A DNA stretch of 64,000 bases, from positions 1-64,000 of the forward strand of contig CAILHY010000027.1 of the NCBI GenBank assembly GCA_903834145.1. The letters run 5' to 3'. The translations under genes and the position numbers were made by a program. Origin of the DNA: an uncultured Actinomycetes bacterium. Lineage in GTDB: Bacteria > Actinomycetota > Actinomycetes > Nanopelagicales > Nanopelagicaceae. This document shows positions 41,584 through 49,737 of this stretch, in pieces; position 1 is the first letter of the stretch, and the number at the start of each line of letters is the position of its first letter. Below the pieces are notes generated by a model. That model ran no database searches, was not told the DNA's origin, and saw only the letters and a program-made list of their open reading frames with translations.

Positions 41584-41859
41584 ATGCGCAAGATCCTGAT
41601 CCTGCACGTCAACGATAATGTGGCTGTAGCACTTACCGATATTTCGCAGGGAGAGCTAATAAGTCAAGATGAATATCTTTTCACTGCCAAAGACAACATT
41701 GCCCGCGGACATAAGCTTGCGACTCGCAATATTTCAATCAATGAAGGAATCATAAAATACGGCGAACGGATGGGGCATGCCACTTCAGAAATCAGAACTG
41801 GCGAGCACGTACACGTTCACAATGTTTTGGGCGATCGCCTGTCAAGCGAGGTGAAATGA
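41584..41859 (+). CDS. SAF-domain protein (UxaA/SuyA small-subunit type)
   Basis: A 91-residue stand-alone SAF domain like the N-terminal part of altronate dehydratase or SuyA: NVAVALTDISQGE, ARGHKLATRNISINEGIIKYGERMGHATSEIRTGEHVHVHN. The HVHVHN ending is the form of altronate dehydratases (in SuyA here it is YIHTHN). Its stop overlaps the next start (ATGA). It should be the small subunit of a lyase or dehydratase built with the two UxaA-like proteins that follow. Confidence 0.88.
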   Translation: MRKILILHVNDNVAVALTDISQGELISQDEYLFTAKDNIARGHKLATRNISINEGIIKYGERMGHATSEIRTGEHVHVHNVLGDRLSSEVK

Positions 41860-42668
41860 CTTCGAACGGATTCGATCATGGAAAAAGAGGAATAGGTGTA
41901 AGAAATCACCAACTCATACTCCCTTCTGTCGTTTGCTCCACCCACATATCTAGGCGAATCGCTTCAGCCGTTGGTGCACTCTCTTTCTCTCATCAGCATG
42001 GTTGCGGAATTATCGGAGCCGATGTTGCGGGAATTGAAGATTTCTTCGGTGCCCTTGCAAACCATCCCAATGTTTCGTCATGTCTGATTGTTTCTCTCGG
42101 CTGTGAAACTATCCAAGGCCAGGAATTAGGTGCACGCCTTGCATCGGCGAATGTTTCAACGAAGTATCAAATCATTCAGGATTCTGGTGGTGTCGAAGCA
42201 ACTGTGTCAGCAGGAATTTTAGCTGCACGTCATTTACAAGAGTCATACCCTCCTGTGAAGGCTGCTTTCGGAAATATCACCGTTGGTATTGACCTGTGCA
42301 GAGAAAGCGCCCAGATTGCCGAATTGATAGCTGGGCTTTCCGAAGTGGGAGTTGAAACGATTGTTGCCAGGCAAGGAAAGAGTTCAGCAGAGAACTTCTC
42401 GCAGTTGATGCTCGCTAAAGCTCATGTAATTCTCTCATTCCCATCACCTGATCAACCAGCATCAGGTTTTCCACTCATTCCCGTGATTAATGTTGCAAGT
42501 GAAAGTTCATTGCATCAAGGGATAGTCGCTGATTTCGACCTGGCTCACGAGTCAACTATTGAAGCGACAATTTCTCGCATTATGGAAGTGGCCGATGCTC
42601 AAGCAACGATTGCAGAAATGAATGGGACGGGAGAGATTCTTGCTCCTCGATTGGTTAGAAGCACATGA
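41856..42668 (+). CDS. short UxaA-family paralog retaining the N-terminal cysteine motifs
   Basis: A 270-residue UxaA-like protein, about 110 shorter than its neighbour. It begins with GIGVRNHQLILPSV and keeps HQHGCGIIGAD (46-56) and LGCE (81-84), motifs typical of altronate or galactarate dehydratases. The second half is shrunken, and the ECGGSDxxSG motif is replaced by IDLCRESA (145-152). The end still resembles the family (PLIPVINVAS). ATGA overlaps on both sides tie it to the SAF protein and the full-length paralog. It probably works only as part of a mixed complex. Confidence 0.72.
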   Translation: MTSNGFDHGKRGIGVRNHQLILPSVVCSTHISRRIASAVGALSFSHQHGCGIIGADVAGIEDFFGALANHPNVSSCLIVSLGCETIQGQELGARLASANVSTKYQIIQDSGGVEATVSAGILAARHLQESYPPVKAAFGNITVGIDLCRESAQIAELIAGLSEVGVETIVARQGKSSAENFSQLMLAKAHVILSFPSPDQPASGFPLIPVINVASESSLHQGIVADFDLAHESTIEATISRIMEVADAQATIAEMNGTGEILAPRLVRST

Positions 42669-43840
42669 GCCATTCACCGATAAGGGCATACCTTCGGCCG
42701 AATGGCTCATGGGGATTGCGAAATCACGTTCTGGTGCTTCCACTTCATTCAGCGCTCTCATCGAGTGCACGCGCTATCGAAGATGCTTGTCCTGGAGCTG
42801 TGGCTATAACCCACGACTGGTCGGGTGAAGTAGATGGTGATCTGCAAAGGATTATTAGGATTTTGGCAGGTTTTGCTTCCAATCCAAATAACTTTGCCAC
42901 GATCTTTCTATCGTTGGGTTCAGCCAATGAAGAGGAAATTATCGCGCAAGCGGAAAATCTAGGTTTGGCCAATGTTGTGCATTTATCATTACCGCATATT
43001 GGTTCGACAAAGTTGCTTATTGATGTGGGAATCCGAGAAGCAAGTGATCTGCTTGTAAGGGCTCATGAGCAAATCAGAATCGAAGCCCCTTGGAGCGCGA
43101 TCGTTTTAGGACTCGAATGCGGAGGTTCAGACGCGCTCTCCGGAATTACTGCGAATCCTGCTCTGGGCGTTGCCAGTGACAGGCTCGTCGAGTTAGGTGC
43201 CATGTCGGTTTTAGGTGAAACAACAGAGATCCTTGGGGCTGAACATCTTCTTGCTGCTCGAGCGATCACTCAAGATATTGGGCAGCGAATTATTGAGACT
43301 GTTGCGCGATATGAAAAATCAATTAACTACGAAGGAATTGATTTACGCGGTGCTCAACCATCTCGTGGAAATATTGAAGGTGGCCTTTCTACATTGGAGG
43401 AGAAATCACTGGGTGCCGCAAAGAAGGCAGGAAATGCCCAACTGAGTGGTGTTCTCGAATACGCAGAAATACCTCCTGCAAGAGGTTTGTACTTCATGGA
43501 TACACCTGGACATGACATCGAACAGCTCACCGGATATGCCGCAGGTCATATCAATATTGTGGTTTTTACCACTGGACGTGGGACTCCGACAGGATCGGCG
43601 ATTATGCCTGTAATTAAAGTTGCAACGAATTCTCCTATGGCCATGAAGTTGAGTGACCTGATTGATTTAGACGCAGGCTCAATCGCCGATGGAATGGAAA
43701 CTCTTGCAGAAGTCGGTACTCGGATTTTCGATGAGATTATTCGGATCGCTAATGGATGTGAAACTAAAGCCGAAATCTCTGGAAATCATGAATTTGCACT
43801 TTCACGGATGTATAAGACAATTGTTTCTTATGACGCCTAA
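42665..43840 (+). CDS. UxaA-family lyase/dehydratase large subunit
   Basis: A 391-residue UxaA-family protein without a SAF domain. It has RPNGSWGLRNHV at the start and ECGGSDALSGITANPALG (151-168) with LGETTEILGAEHLLAARA. It lacks the HxxGCG motif (THDWSG, 49-54) and the GCE motif (LGSANEE, 84-90), the two that its shorter neighbour keeps. In this it resembles SuyB. The substrate is a hydroxyacid, perhaps a sugar acid or sulfonate; nothing nearby fixes it. The next gene overlaps it by 11 bases. Confidence 0.82.
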   Translation: MSHSPIRAYLRPNGSWGLRNHVLVLPLHSALSSSARAIEDACPGAVAITHDWSGEVDGDLQRIIRILAGFASNPNNFATIFLSLGSANEEEIIAQAENLGLANVVHLSLPHIGSTKLLIDVGIREASDLLVRAHEQIRIEAPWSAIVLGLECGGSDALSGITANPALGVASDRLVELGAMSVLGETTEILGAEHLLAARAITQDIGQRIIETVARYEKSINYEGIDLRGAQPSRGNIEGGLSTLEEKSLGAAKKAGNAQLSGVLEYAEIPPARGLYFMDTPGHDIEQLTGYAAGHINIVVFTTGRGTPTGSAIMPVIKVATNSPMAMKLSDLIDLDAGSIADGMETLAEVGTRIFDEIIRIANGCETKAEISGNHEFALSRMYKTIVSYDA

Positions 43841-44900
43841 ACTTTTCGATCCGCTTGTAATCCGCGACCTGACGATTGCTAATCGCGTTTGGGTAAGTCC
43901 TATGTGCCAGTACTCATCAACGGACGGGATCGTAGGTGAATGGCATCGAGTCCACCACGGAGCATTTGCCACAGGAGGATCTGGCCTTATTTTTATGGAG
44001 GCAACGGGAGTAGTTCCTGAAGGCAGAATTTCTATCGGATGTCCAGGAATTTGGAACGATGAGCAAGTTGCTGCGTTCAAACCCATTACCGCGTTCGCAC
44101 ATTCCATGGGCACGCTCATGGGAATTCAACTAGCGCATGCAGGGCGCAAAGCTTCAACTACACGGCCAGGATCCGATCATCCATTTGCAACTGCTGAAGA
44201 AGGTGGCTGGGAGAGCGTTAGCGCAAGTGCCATTGCTTATCATGGGATGCCAACTCCGCGTGCTCTCACCGTTGAAGAAATACATGTCCTAACGAAAGAT
44301 TTTGCAAAGGCTGCCGTTCGCGCAGTAGATGCCGGTTTTGATGTGATTGAAATTCACGCAGCGCATGGATATCTACTCCACCAGTTCTATTCCCCAGTCT
44401 CCAATCAGCGCAGCGATGAATATGGCGGATCCTTTGATAATCGAATTCGTTTTCTTCTTGAAGTAACCCAGGAAGTTCGCGATGCAATCTCTTCAAGCGC
44501 CCCCCTCTTTGTTCGCATTTCGGCATCGGATTGGATTGAGGGCGGTTGGACTATTGATGAGTCAGTTGCACTTTCCAAAGAACTGAAGGCGCTTGGGGTC
44601 GATCTCATAGATGTTTCGTCAGGGGGCAATGTACACAACGCTCCGATCACACCTGGACCTGGTTACCAAGTTCCATTTGCAGAAAGTATTCGCACCAACG
44701 CGAACATTATGACGTCGGCCGTGGGCATGATCTGGGAACCAGAATTCGCGCAGGAAATCGTTTCATCAGGGAAAGCTGATGCTGTAATGCTTGCTCGTGA
44801 AATGTTGCGAAATCCCCACTGGCCACAAATGGCAGCGGAAAAATTAGGTGTCAAGATTCCTGTGCCTATTCAATATGAGCGAGCAAGAACCCTTAATTAG
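43830..44900 (+). CDS. old yellow enzyme family NADH:flavin oxidoreductase (YqjM class)
   Basis: A 356-residue FMN TIM-barrel ene-reductase. The redox-tuning Cys26 and Tyr28 (SPMCQYSS) mark the thermophilic-like YqjM/XenA class, and the substrate His pair lies in EIHAAHGYLLHQF. It reduces activated C=C bonds. I start it at ATG 43830 (MTPKLFDPL), matching the family N-terminus; a longer frame from 43689 lies in the preceding gene. Coupling to the UxaA-like set hints that it acts on their unsaturated or 2-keto product. Confidence 0.92.
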   Translation: MTPKLFDPLVIRDLTIANRVWVSPMCQYSSTDGIVGEWHRVHHGAFATGGSGLIFMEATGVVPEGRISIGCPGIWNDEQVAAFKPITAFAHSMGTLMGIQLAHAGRKASTTRPGSDHPFATAEEGGWESVSASAIAYHGMPTPRALTVEEIHVLTKDFAKAAVRAVDAGFDVIEIHAAHGYLLHQFYSPVSNQRSDEYGGSFDNRIRFLLEVTQEVRDAISSSAPLFVRISASDWIEGGWTIDESVALSKELKALGVDLIDVSSGGNVHNAPITPGPGYQVPFAESIRTNANIMTSAVGMIWEPEFAQEIVSSGKADAVMLAREMLRNPHWPQMAAEKLGVKIPVPIQYERARTLN

Positions 44901-45777
44901 CCTTTGGGTGCGCCAATAGGAAATCAACAACTTTGGCAGCAAATCCTGGTGAGAAATTAGGAGTATGAAATCCACCTTTCATTGTCCAAAGTTCTACCGT
45001 TGTTTTGTTTGCACAACCTTGATACTGCCCGATGCTCGTTTCGTTTCCAGGGATCGTAGATTCGATATCTAGAGTCTTTGAAAGTGGAATGACCTTCATC
45101 AGACACTTATCGATCTTTGCCCAGCTGGACATTGTTTTCGCAGCACCCGGATATGGGTTATCCAGAATATATCCGCCGGTATAACTAATTGTCGCATCGG
45201 CGGTTCCCCAGATTTGCAAAATACTCACCGCCGTCTTGGCTTTGCATGCGGCCGGATCATCGTAGGTTGCCCCGGCAAGGGATGCGATGGCGGCTATTCG
45301 GTCTGAATGCGTGCAAGCCATGTGATGGGCCATAAATCCACCATTGGAATGACCAATAATGTAAATGCGTTTCTGATCAACGTTATATTTCTTTGAAACG
45401 TCGTTGATGATGCTCATCAAATACTTGTCATCGTCAACGCTGGAATTCGTTAAATTGCAACAAGCCGGGGTTGCATTCCAGAATCGAGATTCCGTGCTAT
45501 CCATGGTTCCATCAGGGTGAACATAGAGAATTCCCTTAGCCTGGGCAATTGAGGTCAATTGCAGGAACTTCTCCATCTCATCACCTGATGAGGTATATCC
45601 GTGAAGTGCCAGAATCAATGGCGCTGGCTTGGATTTGTTGTACGTGCTTGGAATAAAGAGAGTGTAGGGACGCTTGGCTTTAAACGTAACAACAGCAGCA
45701 CTGCTGTGAGCGACACCGCTGAGAATTGATAACACGAGCACGAGTGAAACTGTGGCAATTCCTACACTTCTGCGCAT
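44893..45777 (-). CDS. secreted polyhydroxybutyrate depolymerase/feruloyl esterase-like hydrolase (LpqC family)
   Basis: A 294-residue exported alpha/beta hydrolase. Signal peptide to about residue 28, oxyanion region LALHGYTSSG (57-66), nucleophile Ser144 in GHSNGG, and catalytic His in GGFHTPNF. A cysteine pair ATPACCNL (106-107) is usual for the family. It should cleave esters of plant phenolics or short polyesters outside the cell. Its stop overlaps the stop of the ene-reductase gene by 8 bases. Confidence 0.88.
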   Translation of the reverse strand: MRRSVGIATVSLVLVLSILSGVAHSSAAVVTFKAKRPYTLFIPSTYNKSKPAPLILALHGYTSSGDEMEKFLQLTSIAQAKGILYVHPDGTMDSTESRFWNATPACCNLTNSSVDDDKYLMSIINDVSKKYNVDQKRIYIIGHSNGGFMAHHMACTHSDRIAAIASLAGATYDDPAACKAKTAVSILQIWGTADATISYTGGYILDNPYPGAAKTMSSWAKIDKCLMKVIPLSKTLDIESTIPGNETSIGQYQGCANKTTVELWTMKGGFHTPNFSPGFAAKVVDFLLAHPKAN

Positions 45778-45894
45778 CAGATCACTCCTTTATAAGGCGT
45801 TAAGTTTCCCACGGAAGTTCAGAAAATGAGGGGTGAAACTGATGACTTCCCGGAGCGCCCTTTGTAAGGTTGCCCGACAAGACAGGAGCACATC

Positions 45895-47325
45895 ATCGCC
45901 ACAGAACAGACCCCAGGGCACCCGAATTTAACGACCCGTCGAGTTGTCTTTCTTGTAATTGCCGCAGCCGCGCCTATGGCAGCGATGGTCGGCAACGTCC
46001 CGCTAGCTCTGGTCTACGGAAATGGCGGAGGACTTCCAGCAGCATTTCTGATGGCGACCTTAGTGCTCTTATGTTTTTCTGTTGGTTATGCCGCGATGAG
46101 TCGCAAAGTAATTAATACCGGGGCTTTTTATACCTACATTGCACGTAGTCTCACTAAACCAGTCGGCGTTGGTTCAGCATACGTTGCGCTAGCTGCCTAC
46201 ACGGCCCAAGCATGCGGATTAGCAGGTGCCTTCGGATACTTCATGCAACAACTCGTTCTATCGGCTGCCAATGTAGATGTCCCTTGGTATGTATTTACAG
46301 CCATCGGAATTCTTCTCGTGGCAATTCTTGGGTACCGATCTGTTGAAATGTCCGCCAAAGTAGTGGGCTTTTTCATGATGGCCGAATTTGCCATTCTCTT
46401 CGTCTTCGAAGGGCTCGTGCTCAACAAGAAACATTTTGCAGCATTTCCCTCGGCTTCATTTAGTCACTCACAAATTACTTCTGGGCCAATTGGTATTGCT
46501 ATGCTCTTTGCTTTTACCAGTTTCATAGGTTTTGAATCTGCAGCGCTCTATGGTGAAGAGACAAAAGACCCAGAGCGAAGCATTCCCCGAGCCACCTACA
46601 TCGCAGTCTCCTCTGTTGGAATCTTCTACATTCTCTCCACATGGATCATCATTGGTTCCGTTGGAATTGATGGCGTCCGTGCGGCTTCAAAGAAGGATGG
46701 TGGCGTCTTTGTTCTTAATTTAGTTCAACGCTATGGCGGAACTATTTTGTATGACCTCACAGCAGTTCTTCTCTGTACCAGCGTCTTGGCCGGGTATTCA
46801 GCAATTCATAATGCGGCGAGCCGATATCTCTTTGCACTGGGCCGTGAATCGATTATGCCGCAACGTTTTGGTCAACATCACAAACACCACTTCAGTCCAC
46901 ATATTGCCAGCCTTGCAATTACCGGCGTCGCTGTAATCTCCGCAGTCGGTTTTGCCATTAGTGGTGCTGATCCTTATACGGTCTATGCGGCAAGTCTGAT
47001 TGCCATGGGCACTCTAGGGATCGTGGCATTACAGGCAATGGCATCGCTCTCGGTTGTTGCCTTCTTTTGGAAACGTCCAGATCGGAAACTATGGCAAGGT
47101 GTCATTGCGCCCACGATTGGATTTATCGGCCTCGTTATTGCCTTTTTTCTCGCTGCCATGCACTACAACACCCTTACCGGTAGCAGCAATAAAATCGTAA
47201 ATCTAGTTCCGTTTACGCTTTTGTTCATCGCTGTCGGTGGAATGATCTATGGACATCGATTAAAGACGAGCAGGCCCGATGTGTATGCAGATTTAGCTTC
47301 GTCAAAACTGCGCGACGAGTTATAG
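45895..47325 (+). CDS. APC-family amino acid permease with an apparent non-standard (ATC) start
   Basis: A 12-helix amino acid/polyamine transporter, about 476 residues. The first standard start codon is ATG 45976, but it would cut the first helix (RRVVFLVIAAAAPMAAMVG). The frame runs upstream to a stop at 45865 with no ATG, GTG or TTG. A strong AGGAG site (45885-45889) lies six bases before ATC 45895, which would give an N-terminus of IATEQTPGHPNLTTRR, as expected. So translation may start at AUC, or the codon is a recent mutation or sequence error. The substrate is unknown. Confidence 0.82.
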   Translation: MATEQTPGHPNLTTRRVVFLVIAAAAPMAAMVGNVPLALVYGNGGGLPAAFLMATLVLLCFSVGYAAMSRKVINTGAFYTYIARSLTKPVGVGSAYVALAAYTAQACGLAGAFGYFMQQLVLSAANVDVPWYVFTAIGILLVAILGYRSVEMSAKVVGFFMMAEFAILFVFEGLVLNKKHFAAFPSASFSHSQITSGPIGIAMLFAFTSFIGFESAALYGEETKDPERSIPRATYIAVSSVGIFYILSTWIIIGSVGIDGVRAASKKDGGVFVLNLVQRYGGTILYDLTAVLLCTSVLAGYSAIHNAASRYLFALGRESIMPQRFGQHHKHHFSPHIASLAITGVAVISAVGFAISGADPYTVYAASLIAMGTLGIVALQAMASLSVVAFFWKRPDRKLWQGVIAPTIGFIGLVIAFFLAAMHYNTLTGSSNKIVNLVPFTLLFIAVGGMIYGHRLKTSRPDVYADLASSKLRDEL

Positions 47326-47327
47326 AG

Positions 47328-48197
47328 CTACTCCACGTATTCCCATCCATCGCCCACTTTTCTTGCGATGCCACGTAGTTCTAACTCCTTAAGGTATTTC
47401 TTATGACCTTTTTCTCCGCTACCTCTGAACAATGGCATTAAACGCGGTAATTGGTTTGGGATAAGAAGGGCTATTTTTACGAGCCACGATTCGCTTCTCT
47501 TTGGGTAGATTTCAAAGCGAGGCTTATCTAGCATCTTGTAAAAGGAGTTCACCACAACTTGCGTGCTTTGTGGTGGATCCATAAATTGCAGTGAGTTACC
47601 ACCTTCAATCGCTTCGCGATGCAACATTGGGGTGTCAGTTGCTGATGGAAGCACAGAGCCTGCCTTTATTCCTTTACCTGCTAAGTCCAAACTCATCGAA
47701 AGCATGGCACCACGAAGACCAAATTTCGATGCCGTGTACATAGGGGTCTCCCCCAAAGGAAAAATCCCTCCGAGTGAACCTGTTGTGATGATTCGAGGAT
47801 CAGTTGCTTTCTTCAAGAGAGGAATTGCACTGCGGATGAAGATCAAAGGAGCGACCAAATTGATATCTAGCTCGCGCTCAATGCTTTCAACACTTCGAAC
47901 ATCGAATCGATCGGTCGTTGTAATTGCGGCATTAGGAATAAGCACATCAATATGCCCGTATTTTTCATCGATGATTTTGATGCAATTCTTGATTTCATTT
48001 CTATCGGTGAGATCGCAAGCGATGGACAAGTGATTGGAGCCAGGTAGTGAGGCGATGATTTCTGCAAGTTTCTCTTTGTTACGAGAAATCAAAACAAGTT
48101 GTGCTCCTTTAGCAGCAAACTCGCGGGCCAAATGAGATCCGATTCCGCCTGCCCCACCTGTGATAACGAAGACCTTATCCGCGAATGAGTATTTCAT
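47328..48197 (-). CDS. short-chain dehydrogenase/reductase
   Basis: A 289-residue classical SDR with TGGAGGIG (13-20), the NAG-like IPNAA (87-91), and the catalytic Ser141, Tyr154 and Lys158 (YTASK). The cofactor loop ends in SRNKEKL, which favours NADP. A long C-terminal extension (about 230-289) with a membrane-leaning PNQLPRLMPLF stretch resembles SDRs acting on lipids. The substrate is unknown. Two bases separate its stop from the convergent permease gene. Confidence 0.92.
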   Translation of the reverse strand: MKYSFADKVFVITGGAGGIGSHLAREFAAKGAQLVLISRNKEKLAEIIASLPGSNHLSIACDLTDRNEIKNCIKIIDEKYGHIDVLIPNAAITTTDRFDVRSVESIERELDINLVAPLIFIRSAIPLLKKATDPRIITTGSLGGIFPLGETPMYTASKFGLRGAMLSMSLDLAGKGIKAGSVLPSATDTPMLHREAIEGGNSLQFMDPPQSTQVVVNSFYKMLDKPRFEIYPKRSESWLVKIALLIPNQLPRLMPLFRGSGEKGHKKYLKELELRGIARKVGDGWEYVE

Positions 48198-48314
48198 GGT
48201 TCACTCTCTCGCCAAAAGTTATACTTTGCAAGAATCGCCAGCATAGGAATGTGTTGTATTTCAAGAGTCGATATGCAAAAGTAGATTATTACGATCAGAA
48301 TTTGGGGTTAACTT

Positions 48315-49730
48315 ATGTCGGAAGATACCAACGGTATGGACTCAATGATGGATGAGTTGTACCCCTATCGAAATTCCACACATACCTACTCGACAATTCC
48401 CGATAATGGGCGATCCCCTGAGGAAGTCATCGCGGAGGTTCGCAACTTTGCAACTCGCGAAGACGCAGTCGGGGATACAGGTCGCGTATCTGGTTCCCTC
48501 TACAGCGGGGATCACGATCACTATCATCTGCTCACCGAGGTTTTTGAAGAATTTGCGCATGTAAATGTTCTCCAACGAGATATGTATCCATCCGCGACAA
48601 AGTTTGAGGGCGAAATAATCGCCATGGCTTTAGATATGTTGCACGGTTGCACACCCGATAGTGATGCATGCGGTGTAATAACAAGTGGCGGAAGCGAAAG
48701 TCTTATCACTGCACTTTTCACATATCGTGAGCAAGCCGCTCGCGAGCGCGGTGTCACGCAACCCAATGTTGTTATTCCCGCAACTGCACACGTTGCCCTT
48801 GATAAGGGTGCCCACTGGCTAGGCATTGAAATGCGCCACGCACCTTTAGGAAGTGATCACCTCGTTGATGTTGCAAAAATGGAATCAATGATCGATGCGA
48901 ACACGATTGCAATCGTGGGTTCTGCCGGGAACTATGCACATGGATTGATCGATCCGATTCCAGAACTCGGGCAATTGGCGCTCAAGCATGGAATTGGTTT
49001 ACACGTCGACGGATGTCTCGGAGGATTCATCTTGCCGTGGATTGAAGCAAACGGAATTGCCGTAACTCCGTGGGATTTCCGGGTTCCCGGAGTAACAAGC
49101 ATCAGCGCAGATACACATAAATATGCTTACGCTCTCAAAGGAACATCTACGCTTCTCTATCTCACAAAAACTTTGCGCTCCTATCAATATTTCACTTATC
49201 CAGATTGGCCAGGCGGGCTATACCTTTCTCCAGGTTTTGCAGGTTCGCGAAGCGGAGGGCTAATTGCATCCTCGTGGGCCTCAATGCTGCTCATGGGCAA
49301 GCAGGGCTACCGCGATGCGGCTAAGGAGATTTACGCTGCGGCGCAGAAAATTGTTATGGCAATAAAGAGCGAAATCCCTGAACTGGAAGTAGTGGGCGAT
49401 CCAACATTCCTTGTCGCATTCACATCACCACAACTTGATGTCTACCTAATTAACGACGAACTCAAGCGACGCGGATGGCGGATGAATGCCCTGCAAATGC
49501 CACCTGGGCTCCACTTTTGCATTACACGCCCAAATACCGGTCCTGGTGTGATCGAAAAATATATCGAAGATCTCAAAGCCTCCGTCGCATATGCAAAAGA
49601 GAATTTAGGAGCAACTGCGCAAAGTGGTGCCATGTATGGGTTCGGTGGTACTCCAAAGGGCAACGCAACGCTTTCCTTTGTTATGAGTGGATATCTAGAC
49701 GCTATGCACGAGTTAGCTCCTACGGAATAA
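48315..49730 (+). CDS. PLP-dependent enzyme, sphingosine-1-phosphate lyase/group II decarboxylase-like
   Basis: A 471-residue fold-type I PLP enzyme. Schiff-base Lys269 in ADTHKYAYALKG, Asp232 in LHVDGCLGGF, and TSGGSESL (123-130) for phosphate binding. The pattern is that of bacterial sphingosine-1-phosphate lyases, which split phosphorylated long-chain or small amino alcohols. A GGGG ribosome site lies near the ATG. It precedes an FGGY kinase gene by seven bases, an unusual pairing, which may mean that the true substrate is a phosphorylated sugar amine or polyol derivative. Confidence 0.85.
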   Translation: MSEDTNGMDSMMDELYPYRNSTHTYSTIPDNGRSPEEVIAEVRNFATREDAVGDTGRVSGSLYSGDHDHYHLLTEVFEEFAHVNVLQRDMYPSATKFEGEIIAMALDMLHGCTPDSDACGVITSGGSESLITALFTYREQAARERGVTQPNVVIPATAHVALDKGAHWLGIEMRHAPLGSDHLVDVAKMESMIDANTIAIVGSAGNYAHGLIDPIPELGQLALKHGIGLHVDGCLGGFILPWIEANGIAVTPWDFRVPGVTSISADTHKYAYALKGTSTLLYLTKTLRSYQYFTYPDWPGGLYLSPGFAGSRSGGLIASSWASMLLMGKQGYRDAAKEIYAAAQKIVMAIKSEIPELEVVGDPTFLVAFTSPQLDVYLINDELKRRGWRMNALQMPPGLHFCITRPNTGPGVIEKYIEDLKASVAYAKENLGATAQSGAMYGFGGTPKGNATLSFVMSGYLDAMHELAPTE

Positions 49731-49737
49731 TCTCCAT

